Source of the DNA: Gammaproteobacteria bacterium
GTDB lineage: Bacteria; Pseudomonadota; Gammaproteobacteria; Pseudomonadales; Cellvibrionaceae
Direction: 5' to 3'
NCBI GenBank assembly: GCA_025362015.1
Contig: JANYIO010000019.1
Location: 1 to 47,672, forward strand
Length of the DNA stretch: 47,672 bases
Position 1 is the first letter of the stretch. Every line of letters begins with the position of its first letter. The notes under the pieces are model-generated. The model worked only from the letters and a program-made list of their open reading frames with translations. It made no database searches and was not told the origin of the DNA. Made by a program: the position numbers and the translations under genes. Positions 1 through 8,532 of this stretch are shown piece after piece.

Positions 1-1
1 T

Positions 2-310
2 TACAAAGATGACCCTTACCATAACACCCCACGCAGAACAGCGCGTCTGGCGGGATGGGTCATCACGCACACCAAAGGTTATGCGGCGCCTTACAACAAG
101 CAAGTCTCCATTTTTTATAACACAACACTGATTACCCAGCGCGGATTTAACGAGTTAAAAAACAGTATGCAAGCACAGCCCGCAGCATCACCAAAACCCA
201 TAGCATTAATGCTGGAAAGTACTCAAAAAAACCAAGCCCAACATAATAATACCGCGCCCAATAAAGCGCATGAGAAGGTCATGCAGCAAATGCGAGAATG
301 GGGTCTTTAG
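2..310 (+). CDS. C-terminal part of an unidentified element protein (truncated by window edge)
   Basis: Open frame from window start to TAG at 308-310: ...YKDDPYHNTPRRTARLAGWVITHTKGYAAPYNKQVSIFYNTTLITQRGFNELK...MREWGL*. Family not recognised. Confidence 0.55.
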   Translation, partial: YKDDPYHNTPRRTARLAGWVITHTKGYAAPYNKQVSIFYNTTLITQRGFNELKNSMQAQPAASPKPIALMLESTQKNQAQHNNTAPNKAHEKVMQQMREWGL

Positions 311-314
311 CTAG

Positions 315-443
315 ATGAAACGTAAGATTTTTTACGATGCTATCAGTGTGATTTTTACGGTAGCAGTCATTTGTTTTATTGCGTATGGCATAGACACAGA
401 TTGTCCTAACACAGCCATTTATGTGCATTGCAGCCAACAGTGA
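315..443 (+). CDS. small single-pass membrane protein (42 aa)
   Basis: ATG at 315: MKRKIFYDAISVIFTVAVICFIAYGIDTDCPNTAIYVHCSQQ*, one hydrophobic segment, 4 bp after the preceding stop. Confidence 0.4.
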   Translation: MKRKIFYDAISVIFTVAVICFIAYGIDTDCPNTAIYVHCSQQ

Positions 444-450
444 GAATGAG

Positions 451-720
451 ATGAGCGAAATTGATTACGAAAAATTAGCAGGCACTATCGCGCAAAAACT
501 ACAATTGTTTCCAGCACCAGAAAAAATACTATGGGACGCTACCGCCTGCGCACATTATTTATCCGTTAGTGAGCGGCACTTTGTAGACTGGCTTTCAAAA
601 CAATTTGGATTCCCAAGCCCTATCGTTTTCCCCAGTCGCACCGGCGGTGGGCGCGGTCAATCACGTTGGTATGCCATTGAAATAACGAATTGGGTACATA
701 AACAAAAGAGGGCTAGCTAA
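451..720 (+). CDS. AlpA/excisionase-like HTH DNA-binding protein
   Basis: Internal ATG at 451 (MSEIDYEKLAG...) avoids overlap with the 315-443 ORF; YLSVSERHFVDWLSKQFGFPSPIVFPSRTGGGRGQSRWYAIEITNWV resembles AlpA/MerR-type HTH. Confidence 0.55.
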   Translation: MSEIDYEKLAGTIAQKLQLFPAPEKILWDATACAHYLSVSERHFVDWLSKQFGFPSPIVFPSRTGGGRGQSRWYAIEITNWVHKQKRAS

Positions 721-916
721 TGAAAAAGTCAACAAAAACCCAAATTAGGGATGCAAAGCGAAGTGGGTGGAACGCGGGTAAAGACACCGGAAAGTACAGG
801 GTGGATCGCCAGAGCGAGACCACCATTATGAGAGTGCGGATTTAGGCTTTGCATATGAAAGTGCATTTTTTGAAGGTGAAGACGCAAAAGAAAAAGTTAC
901 TAATCCGTACAAATAA
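720..916 (+). pseudogene. possible frameshifted small element gene
   Basis: ATG overlaps the preceding TAA (TAATG). Frame 0 gives MKKSTKTQIRDAKRSGWNAGKDTGKYRVDRQSE.. and stops at 845; another frame across the same region reads ...ERDHHYESADLGFAYESAFFEGEDAKEKVTNPYK* to 916 with no start codon. Confidence 0.3.
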
Positions 917-917
917 A

Positions 918-1901
918 TCAATCCAACTGCCCCGCCAACTCAGCTGCCGATTTATTGTAGTACGTCATCAATTGCTTAATATCTCGGTGGCCAACCATGC
1001 GCGCCAAATCCAGCACATCTAATTTTTTCGCGAGGCGTGTAATCGCTTCATGCCTGGTGTCATGAAACGTTAGCCCTTCAATGCCAGCGCGCCCAACACC
1101 TTTTTTAAATAACGTACTCAGCGTGCCCGACGGCATATTAAACACCGGCTCATCAAGTGCCCATGGTTGCAACTTACACAGCAAGCGAACAGCTTCAGTC
1201 GATAGCGGCACATAACGTGGCAATCCGTTTTTAGTGTCTGGCAAATAGACAGTGCGTTTTTCAATATCAATATTTCGAGCAACTAGCGAACAAATCTCAC
1301 CAGCACGCATTGCTGATTCTATCGCCAACAAAAAAGCTACAGCGACGCGTTGCTGTTGTTGAATAATGGGATATTCATTTGAATATTTTAATGCAGTTAA
1401 AATAGCGTTAATTTCGTTATCCAAAATACGGCGATCACGATGCGGTGGATTTTTAGGGCGCTTTAAATCGTTGAAAGGATTGTGCTCCATTAATCGCCAT
1501 CGCCGCGCCTGTGTTAAGCAGTGGCTAATCAAACTTAGCTCGCGATTTACTGAAGACGATAACACTGTTTTTGAGCGCCGTAGAATAAAAGCCTCCACAT
1601 CTTCACGCTGCAGATCTATCAGCCTTACTTGAGCAATCGGGTCGCGACCAAATCCAGCCAAACGTATCACTTCCCAGCGAGCGCCTTTCTTAAGTTGGGA
1701 AACCTCATCAGCATAACGCGTAAAAACATGAGCAAGAGTATGTGTAGAGCTAGCTGGCACAGGCGGCACACTCAACTGAAACTCCATTTCACTTGCCCAT
1801 GACCGCGCCGCCATTTTGGAGGGAAGGCTTTTTGATTTTCGCAGCCCGTTAACACAAACCTCAGCCTTCCACTTGTCTGCCACTTTTCGAAATGTAGCCA
1901 T
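918..1901 (-). CDS. tyrosine site-specific integrase of the distal (left) element
   Basis: 327 aa; catalytic blocks AMRAGEICSL (R), HDTRHEAITRL (HxxR), GHRDIKQLMTYYN (H...Y). Confidence 0.9.
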   Translation of the reverse strand: MATFRKVADKWKAEVCVNGLRKSKSLPSKMAARSWASEMEFQLSVPPVPASSTHTLAHVFTRYADEVSQLKKGARWEVIRLAGFGRDPIAQVRLIDLQREDVEAFILRRSKTVLSSSVNRELSLISHCLTQARRWRLMEHNPFNDLKRPKNPPHRDRRILDNEINAILTALKYSNEYPIIQQQQRVAVAFLLAIESAMRAGEICSLVARNIDIEKRTVYLPDTKNGLPRYVPLSTEAVRLLCKLQPWALDEPVFNMPSGTLSTLFKKGVGRAGIEGLTFHDTRHEAITRLAKKLDVLDLARMVGHRDIKQLMTYYNKSAAELAGQLD

Positions 1902-1917
1902 AAACGTAACCCTCCCA

Positions 1918-1947
1918 GTCGTAAATTTGTCGTAAACACTTTACGAT
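1918..1947. promoter_or_regulatory. repeat cluster upstream of the left integrase (possible arm/operator sites)
   Basis: Direct GTCGTAAA at 1918-1925 and 1929-1936, inverted TTTACGAT at 1940-1947, just upstream of the integrase start. Confidence 0.35.
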
Positions 1948-1984
1948 ATTACGCAAACTATGGCGAGCTTTGGCGACACTAAAA

Positions 1985-2030
1985 ACAAAAAAAACCCGCG
2001 AAAGCCTTGTTCTACGGGCTTTGGCGGGTT
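1985..2030 (-). terminator. Rho-independent terminator
   Basis: Near-perfect stem aacccgcgaaagcc...gggctttggcgggtt followed on the minus strand by a T-rich run. Confidence 0.7.
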
Positions 2031-2055
2031 ATTGTGAATCGTGAAGATTCTGTGA

Positions 2056-2069
2056 TGGTGCCGAGGCCG
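2056..2069. repeat. attachment-site-like copy of a tRNA-Leu 3' end
   Basis: tggtgccgaggccg versus tggtgcccgaggccg at the 3' end of tRNA-Leu (15420-15434); one 1-nt indel. Confidence 0.55.
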
Positions 2070-2129
2070 CACCCATAAAGCATTCTAAACATCAACATAT
2101 ATAATGGTATAAAAGCATCGCACTTATTT

Positions 2130-2151
2130 TATGCCCCCAAATATGCCCCCA
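2130..2151. repeat. candidate integrase arm-type sites, distal end
   Basis: tatgccccca at 2130-2139 and 2142-2151; the same 10-mer is at 15264-15273, with variants at 15286-15295 and 15298-15307. Confidence 0.5.
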
Positions 2152-2240
2152 CACCTGTGTTGCTACCCTATTTTTCTTGATGAATGGGTCGCTAGAAAGA
2201 CGCTTTTAAATTCGATTCCGAAATAGGAAAACGAATCCAA

Positions 2241-2840
2241 TCACTCCTCAATGACGAATAGTAAATCTGCTTTAAAAGCTATACCCGTCAAATGATGCGC
2301 TTCCACAATATTTTTGAAAGTGTTATTGCAATAAACGTCTGTACATCTATTAAAAGTCGTTTTAAAAACCACTTTATCCTTAACATCACTATTATCGAAT
2401 TTTAAACTTTTAACACCTACTACAGAACCGTCCTCAAGTATGTGCTGACTTTGCTCCTTATCAACTTCGCCCAAGGTTAAACAATTAAAAATATAATAAA
2501 TCTCGCCCTGACAATTAACAGGTAAAAACTCACCAAAGCCCGTCAATACCTCATACAACACCTCATAGGCTTTAACAGATAACACCAATGCGGCACCGCT
2601 CAACCAAAGTGACACATCAGGAATCGTGAGTGGGGGTGAATCTTCACTTTGCGTAAAATGCGATTCAATGTTTTTCCACCACGGCTCTAAACTCATGTTG
2701 TGGTAGCTAAAATGAAAAATCTCAGCATCACTGTAATTTTCTGGCATGAGATTAATAAAATCATCAACTTGAAGCGCTAACCATTGAAAATCATAACCAT
2801 CATTGGTGACTAGGTAAGTATTGGTCATGCACCACCCCAA
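2241..2840 (-). CDS. Imm11-like (DUF1629-type) immunity protein
   Basis: 199 aa; PDVSLWLSGAALVLSVKAYEVLYEVLTGFGEFLPVNCQGEIYYIFNCL...HHLTGIAFKADLLF resembles the Imm11/DUF1629 pattern; overlaps the upstream AHH nuclease gene by 16 bp. Confidence 0.6.
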   Translation of the reverse strand: MGWCMTNTYLVTNDGYDFQWLALQVDDFINLMPENYSDAEIFHFSYHNMSLEPWWKNIESHFTQSEDSPPLTIPDVSLWLSGAALVLSVKAYEVLYEVLTGFGEFLPVNCQGEIYYIFNCLTLGEVDKEQSQHILEDGSVVGVKSLKFDNSDVKDKVVFKTTFNRCTDVYCNNTFKNIVEAHHLTGIAFKADLLFVIEE

Positions 2841-3562
2841 CTATCATCCGGCGGCATAGTCACTTTATCAGGTTGTTTTCCGCTTTCCAAAAGTAGGCGA
2901 ACTCTTCTAAGGCTTGCCCGCATAGAGTTTTCATCCATAGCAATCTTTGTTGAGGAAAATACCCACTTTTCATAATTATGGGTATGTAATTCCAAATGAC
3001 TTTTAGAGTTAGGCATACTCCAGTGCCCTTTATCGACGATCAACCTTATGAGCCAAACTCCATTACTAGGATCATTGATTCTAATGTCGTACATATGTAA
3101 ATTTATTCTTGCCTGAACAGCAAAAGGAGTTTTACCTTTGCCGGGCACAATGTGGTGTGCAGTATGCTTAGGGCTTGGTTGTGGCCGCCCTTCTGTCCGC
3201 ATAAATTTTGCGAGAGCTTCAGTAGGGTGATGCTTTTCACCCAACATGCCAGATCGATTATTTTGACGCTCTAATCGAGTGTTACCATTTTTGCTATGAA
3301 ATTGATTTCTGTAAGTCTCAAGCTTGACTTGTACATCTGCCGTAACAAGCGCAATGCGCCGCTCTTGCTCAAGATGCTTTAAAGCTGATTGAAGCTCGGT
3401 TTCCCTGTGTTTCCGTTGTTCTGGTGTTTCTGGCGCACCCGAAAAGCTATTCTTTTTACGATGATACTTTTTAGCTTGCTTTTCAAAATTAGAAATTGCC
3501 GCATCAAGAGGCGATAATTCATGATAATTAGGCGCCAATCTAACGCCGTGCAAATAGTCCAC
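2825..3562 (-). CDS. AHH-domain nuclease toxin
   Basis: 245 aa; HTAHHIVPGKGKTPFAVQARINLHMYDIRINDPSNGVWL is the AHH/HNH-fold signature; followed by an overlapping immunity-like gene. Confidence 0.75.
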   Translation of the reverse strand: MDYLHGVRLAPNYHELSPLDAAISNFEKQAKKYHRKKNSFSGAPETPEQRKHRETELQSALKHLEQERRIALVTADVQVKLETYRNQFHSKNGNTRLERQNNRSGMLGEKHHPTEALAKFMRTEGRPQPSPKHTAHHIVPGKGKTPFAVQARINLHMYDIRINDPSNGVWLIRLIVDKGHWSMPNSKSHLELHTHNYEKWVFSSTKIAMDENSMRASLRRVRLLLESGKQPDKVTMPPDDSWGGA

Positions 3563-3719
3563 TTGCTAACTCCTTCACTAAATATGCTGTTCAAACAAGG
3601 AGGCATTTATAACATATTTACAAAAGTGAATCTTCAGCTAACATCACTTCATGAAGATATTGGCTAACTGGCAACGTGTATAGAATTGGTAAAAAAACGC
3701 TCGAATTAGTTAAAGCTTC

Positions 3720-4823
3720 CTACCCCGCTTGCTGAAGAATCATTTGCTTTGCTACTTCTTTGGCAAAATCAGCCGCATTAGTTGCTGGCACCTCCACACG
3801 CGGCTCTTTAAACTGTTTAAAAATATCCGCTTGCCTGCCCTCTTGAACATTACCATAACTAAACAAAGTGGTTAGCACCCCCGCATGCCCCAGGTTTTGA
3901 CTCCACGCTTTAAACTCTTCTACTGTTTGGCACATTTTTGCACCCAACGAAGTTAACGTATTACGAAAACTATGAGGGTTAAAATTAGGCAAGCCAGCTA
4001 ACAAGAACGCATTCTTAAATATTTTTCGTATGGCGGCGGCACTACTCCAATGTTCATTGGTCAACCCTGAAGCCTCAAAATTATGATCACGACCTTGGCT
4101 CATCTTGGTTTTGGGAAACAGTGGATCATCGTTACCCAATAAATGCTCACATTTTAAATATTGCACCCATTCAAAAACTATTTCGCGCACTTCATCCCCA
4201 ACGGGGAAAAACCATGTGGTAAAGGTTTTACTAAATTTAGTGTTGACTTCCCTAGCATCTTGATAGACGGTATCATCCTTAAAATCTATGTGCTTTAACT
4301 TTAACGAGGCCATAGCGCCATCCCTAGTGCCGGTTAATAAAGTAAATGCGATTAATGCTCGATCACGCTTTTCTATGGCAGTGCTATTAGGCATAACACG
4401 TAACACATGCTTAATTTGTTCTAGTGTAGCTACTGATTTTCTGCGTTTAGCTTTAGCCACGCGCACTTCTTTTTCCGACAAATTAAAATACTCAGCATCC
4501 GAAAACTTAATGCGCGATTTATAAACCGGCTCTTGCGATAGCCATTCAATGAAAGCTTTTAAATGCCGTACCGTTCCATTCATAGTGGCAAGACTCAAAG
4601 GCTCGCCCGTTTTGTGATGTTTTTGACTAGCAAGATGCACCTTAAAACCGATGGCCTGTTCAAAATGAAAGGCTTTAAAATCCTTAAATTTATTGTAAGA
4701 TTCAAACCGATTTATAGCTTTAGCCACCGCATCAATAGTGGCTTCATCCTGCCCCTTTGCCTTCTTTAAATACACTAAATATTTACGTTTAATTCTTTCA
4801 TTGTTTGCATTATTTTTCGTCAT
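3720..4823 (-). CDS. second tyrosine recombinase inside the island
   Basis: 367 aa; LLTGTRDGAMASLKLKHID (R), HSFRNTLTSLG (HxxR), LGHAGVLTTLFSYGN (H...Y). Confidence 0.85.
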   Translation of the reverse strand: MTKNNANNERIKRKYLVYLKKAKGQDEATIDAVAKAINRFESYNKFKDFKAFHFEQAIGFKVHLASQKHHKTGEPLSLATMNGTVRHLKAFIEWLSQEPVYKSRIKFSDAEYFNLSEKEVRVAKAKRRKSVATLEQIKHVLRVMPNSTAIEKRDRALIAFTLLTGTRDGAMASLKLKHIDFKDDTVYQDAREVNTKFSKTFTTWFFPVGDEVREIVFEWVQYLKCEHLLGNDDPLFPKTKMSQGRDHNFEASGLTNEHWSSAAAIRKIFKNAFLLAGLPNFNPHSFRNTLTSLGAKMCQTVEEFKAWSQNLGHAGVLTTLFSYGNVQEGRQADIFKQFKEPRVEVPATNAADFAKEVAKQMILQQAG

Positions 4824-4851
4824 GATTTATCTCGCTCTTGAAACCACTATT

Positions 4852-5298
4852 TTAGAGAGGGTTGTTACTATCGTTTATATGCCTCAAGCCTGTCGGTTTT
4901 GTAAGATCGAAAGTGGCCGCGTAACGCTCCAAGCTCTCACTACCAATAAATTTATTTACAACGCATTCACAACGAACACAGAAGCCCGTTAAGCGCCCTT
5001 TGGTTGCAGATAAAGCCGTATATTCCACAAAGTTTTCAGCCGGTTTAGTCGGTGCTTTGCAGCGCATACAAAACAACTCATCAGGCTTGCACTTTTGTTT
5101 CTTACCCACTCTTTGCGCTTTCAAAAAAACTCTGGCATCGGTGCCCAATATTAAAAATGGTCGTTGCTCTTTAAGGCACGGCAAGCCATCTTTAACCCAA
5201 TTCGCAACCGTATTTTTATGGGCACCTAAAACACAGGCTAACTCTTCAAAAGAATAGTTGCGGTGAATTTTTATGAGGTTGTGATTGTAATTACTCAT
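4852..5298 (-). CDS. HTH plus zinc-ribbon protein (start taken at MSNYNHN)
   Basis: Internal Met start matches the gene layout; YSFEELACVLGAHKNTVANWVKDGLP (HTH) and CMRC...CVRC (two CxxC). Confidence 0.6.
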   Translation of the reverse strand: MSNYNHNLIKIHRNYSFEELACVLGAHKNTVANWVKDGLPCLKEQRPFLILGTDARVFLKAQRVGKKQKCKPDELFCMRCKAPTKPAENFVEYTALSATKGRLTGFCVRCECVVNKFIGSESLERYAATFDLTKPTGLRHINDSNNPL

Positions 5299-5491
5299 GG
5301 TCGTTGATTCGACTTTCTTCAATTCGCTCAATAATCCATTCATCAATATCTTGCTCTAGCCAACCCACTGCGCGCCCACCCAAAGAAATGGAGACGGGAA
5401 ATTCGCCATTAGCCATGCGTAAATAAATACTGCTACGCGATAAGCCTGTACGTTTTTTTATTTGGGGAAGTCTTAATATTGTATGTGACAT
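5291..5491 (-). CDS. AlpA-family phage regulatory/excisionase protein
   Basis: 66 aa; ILRLPQIKKRTGLSRSSIYLRMANGEFPVSISLGGRAVGWLEQDIDEWI is classic AlpA. Confidence 0.92.
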   Translation of the reverse strand: MSHTILRLPQIKKRTGLSRSSIYLRMANGEFPVSISLGGRAVGWLEQDIDEWIIERIEESRINDHE

Positions 5492-5705
5492 GTTGAAACC
5501 TCTTAAATGCTGTTAGGAAAGAGATTTCATGGTGCTTGTGCGATTTGGGCGATACTAGCGAGGGGAAAAAATCGGTCAGACCAATAACAACAAGGACTTA
5601 GTCGAAAAAAAGAAGGGTAATGCAAGGCAGAAATGATGGTTATTTACTAAAAAACTCCTTACATTTCAAAAACTTATTTGTGCGGAAATTTTCCGCCCAA
5701 CTATT

Positions 5706-6491
5706 TTATTTTTTCATATCTTTTCTAATAGTTTCAGCGCTTCTACCATTTGCAATGGGTAACTTAGAAATTAGCATTGAATACCAATCATCAGTTTTAT
5801 TTGGGTGTGTGAGCTGTAGAGATTGGTACTCATCACGCCAGTTTTGGCGCATTGCTTGAGTGGCAAGTTTTCTGGTTTCTTGCTTACTGATATTTGGGGT
5901 GTATGCCTTACCGGTATCAATAGCGGCTAAATCTAGCAATGATTTAATACGCAACATATCAATGGCTAACTCATTATCATTAAAATAAAGCAGATCAATG
6001 ACAGGCACGGTGTAACCGTTAATTACCAACCTTAACGGCTGTGTATACAAAATAGCCCAGCGCCGCCCTTTATCACTTTGTAGCATTCCCAATTTATAAC
6101 AGGCAGATTCTTTATTGTAGACAGGCTTAACATCTAGCCCCAACAAACGAGCAACCACCCCAGAAAATTGTTTTGCGCTAGCCTGCCATTGCTGCAATCG
6201 CTCCAAGGGCACTTGTATACGCCCCATTTGATCTTGCACATCGGGGTGGTCGCACACGATAAACGCACGTTTACTATCTTCAGCTAAAAGAACATCCATA
6301 AAACAACGATGCTCACACCCCATGCACTCTAGTGATTGCGCATTAACATCTTTAACCAACAACCCAAGCTTCATAAAGCGCTTTAATAGCCCGTCTTGCC
6401 ATTGCGCCACCTCATCCCACCCAATATTCACCGGCTTGTCACTAGCACTTACGTGATTAATTAGAGCGGCTAATGCTTGAGTGTCATTCAT
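5706..6491 (-). CDS. uncharacterised protein, second gene of a two-gene cassette
   Basis: 261 aa; CMGCEHRC...FIVCDHP cysteine cluster near the N-terminus; starts 2 bp after the stop of the 390-aa gene. Confidence 0.6.
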   Translation of the reverse strand: MNDTQALAALINHVSASDKPVNIGWDEVAQWQDGLLKRFMKLGLLVKDVNAQSLECMGCEHRCFMDVLLAEDSKRAFIVCDHPDVQDQMGRIQVPLERLQQWQASAKQFSGVVARLLGLDVKPVYNKESACYKLGMLQSDKGRRWAILYTQPLRLVINGYTVPVIDLLYFNDNELAIDMLRIKSLLDLAAIDTGKAYTPNISKQETRKLATQAMRQNWRDEYQSLQLTHPNKTDDWYSMLISKLPIANGRSAETIRKDMKK

Positions 6492-6493
6492 TG

Positions 6494-7666
6494 CTATTGT
6501 TCACTGCTAACGGCTTTAGGCTCAAGGCCAGACGTAGCGAGCATTTGCCGAATTTTTAAATCATTGCCATCATAATTTAAAGCACAAGAATTAGGGTGAG
6601 TGATATTCACCATACGGGTTTTTGCACGCCTATTTCCTACAGATTCAAAAGTTACTTTTAAAGTAAGCTGGCTAACGTAGTAAGGTGGCAAATTAAGCTC
6701 TTCTAGTAACGCATAAACTGCATTAGGATCTTTGTGTGCATCAGCTTCAAGGGTAATGCGCCGTTTATTACCCTGCTTTAAATTCACCCGTAAACGAGTT
6801 ACCAATACACTAGCAATGCCTGAAGAGGGTTCTATCTTAAATTCAAAATCATCTTCTATCACCGGCGTTAGTTCATAGACTCGCTTATCAATATCACCAT
6901 CTTTCAACGCATCCATCTTTAAAATATTTTGCGCAAACATCAATTGTAAATCAGGTAATGCTTTGGTGTTTTTGGGGGCATAAATATCGAGGGAACCTTC
7001 GGCCTCACAATACACAAAAATAATTTCAAAGGCGGGGTGATGAGCTTGATTTTTTAATTTGTCGCCTATCCATTCAATGGCTGATTGTGCGAAATCTTCA
7101 GGGTACGCAAAAAAGTATTCTTTGTTGTTGCGGCGGTAGGGTTCAACAATGCAATTTTTGCCCCGGCCTTCTTTGTGATAAAAAAATCCACTAATTGCCT
7201 TCGCTAGCGCGTCAATATCTTCATCTTCAACATGCGGCGGCACACGAGGTAAGTCATTGCGCTTTTTCCAATAAGACGGACTTACATTATCGGCATGCAA
7301 AAACATCGTAGCGCCGTGCCAATAATTAGGCTTACTTAAAAACGCCCACATAGCCTTAGCGTGAAAGCCGTCAATAGCAGCTATAGTTTCCACAAAGGTT
7401 TCATCGTTATGAAAACTTGCCTCATCAATTAGCGCCGCTACGCCACCTTCACACGCCAAGGCATTCACATCTTGAAACACCGCCTCTATACCTGCTTTCT
7501 GGCCATCAGGTAACGAGTTAAGGGCGTCTTGCAACTCATCCACAACTTTTTTGTTATGCTCGCTAAAATCAACCGCAAGCGGTATTTCTTTCGCTACAAA
7601 AAACTGTGCTAAATATTCTTTAGGTGTATTTCTAAAAAATTGTCGGTTTGAGTATTGTGTTGCCAT
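6494..7666 (-). CDS. uncharacterised protein, first gene of a two-gene cassette
   Basis: 390 aa; MATQYSNRQFFRNTPKEYLAQFF...YFFAYPEDFAQSAIEWIGDKL...HPAFEIIFVY...ITHPNSCALNYDGNDLKIRQMLATSGLEP; no recognised catalytic motif. Confidence 0.6.
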   Translation of the reverse strand: MATQYSNRQFFRNTPKEYLAQFFVAKEIPLAVDFSEHNKKVVDELQDALNSLPDGQKAGIEAVFQDVNALACEGGVAALIDEASFHNDETFVETIAAIDGFHAKAMWAFLSKPNYWHGATMFLHADNVSPSYWKKRNDLPRVPPHVEDEDIDALAKAISGFFYHKEGRGKNCIVEPYRRNNKEYFFAYPEDFAQSAIEWIGDKLKNQAHHPAFEIIFVYCEAEGSLDIYAPKNTKALPDLQLMFAQNILKMDALKDGDIDKRVYELTPVIEDDFEFKIEPSSGIASVLVTRLRVNLKQGNKRRITLEADAHKDPNAVYALLEELNLPPYYVSQLTLKVTFESVGNRRAKTRMVNITHPNSCALNYDGNDLKIRQMLATSGLEPKAVSSEQ

Positions 7667-7753
7667 TGCGTAACTCCTTAGCTTGATTTATTTCATGCAT
7701 TTAAATTACGCTCCTTCGCAGCCAAAACGCTTTAAATAACCACTAATCGACTT

Positions 7754-7966
7754 TTAAAGCAAACGCTCAAGGGGAATGCCAGCTTCAACTTCTACAGCTT
7801 TATATTCTTCTTTGACAAATTCAAAAAATTGAGTAAGTTGCAAATGATGCTCTTCATAATCAGCCCTATTTCGCAAGGTTTCACTTTTTAATAGTTGCTC
7901 TTGGTACAACACAGCATCTCGGACGGCAGACACCAAAAGCGACGCCCAACCATTTGGAATTTCCAT
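7754..7966 (-). CDS. small helical protein, possible diverged third Tsi2-like immunity protein
   Basis: 70 aa; ADYEEHHLQLTQFFEFVKEEYKAVEVEAGIPLERLL parallels the Tsi2 C-terminal pattern LK..YE...G.PPYDRLI; third in a tandem series. Confidence 0.4.
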   Translation of the reverse strand: MEIPNGWASLLVSAVRDAVLYQEQLLKSETLRNRADYEEHHLQLTQFFEFVKEEYKAVEVEAGIPLERLL

Positions 7967-8016
7967 TACATGGCCTCTTTCATAAGTTGGGTAGCAAGTT
8001 GCGCTGGGCTAATTGG

Positions 8017-8283
8017 TTACAACCTTCTTTGATAAATATCATCTATAAGCGCGCTATAACTCAGTTCATCATTTAAAGAACTCCATTTATTTTTATACAT
8101 TGTTTGCAATACAGAAGAGATTGATAATAATTGCATACTATGCTCGCTACTATCATCAGCTTCTTTACTAGACGAGTCAGGGTTTTCAATGATTTTTTTC
8201 ATGTCTGCCAACTCGACCTCTGTGAGTTCGATAAGCAAAGATAAGTGCGAAAGTGATAGCTCCATGTCTATATTTTCTAGCAT
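8017..8283 (-). CDS. Tsi2-like small helical protein (second copy)
   Basis: 88 aa; LSLLIELTEVELADMKKIIEN... aligns by eye with LATIIRFTEVEIFQLQKKIDS... of the adjacent ORF. Confidence 0.5.
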   Translation of the reverse strand: MLENIDMELSLSHLSLLIELTEVELADMKKIIENPDSSSKEADDSSEHSMQLLSISSVLQTMYKNKWSSLNDELSYSALIDDIYQRRL

Positions 8284-8286
8284 TAG

Positions 8287-8532
8287 CTATACAAACGGTG
8301 GATATTTTTTATACTCGGATACTAGCTCTTGGTAAACCGGATAACCAGAATCTTGATCCCACTGCTCTTCATACATATTTTTTAATTTGACGGCTAAATT
8401 GTCTGTATAAACGATAATCTCTGCCGCATTATTTGACTCTTCCAAATCAGAACTATCAATTTTTTTTTGAAGTTGAAATATTTCAACTTCTGTAAATCGA
8501 ATGATTGTCGCTAAATCGCCTAGATCTAACAT
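8287..8532 (-). CDS. Tsi2-like immunity protein
   Basis: 81 aa; NLAVKLKNMYEEQWDQDSGYPVYQELVSE resembles recalled Tsi2 LAADDLKNAYEQALGQYSGLPPYDRLIEE; ATG overlaps the stop of the Tse2-like gene. Confidence 0.7.
   Translation of the reverse strand: MLDLGDLATIIRFTEVEIFQLQKKIDSSDLEESNNAAEIIVYTDNLAVKLKNMYEEQWDQDSGYPVYQELVSEYKKYPPFV

Noticed and set aside
2-310. Zot or relaxase identity for the truncated protein at the left edge
   Set aside because: Only the C-terminal 102 residues are visible and no family motif could be recognised; left unnamed.
1366-1632. 88-aa plus-strand ORF
   Set aside because: Antisense within the left integrase gene.
5682-5696. Palindrome gcggaaattttccgc
   Set aside because: Short hairpin just after the 261-aa gene; likely an ordinary terminator/stem, not distinctive.
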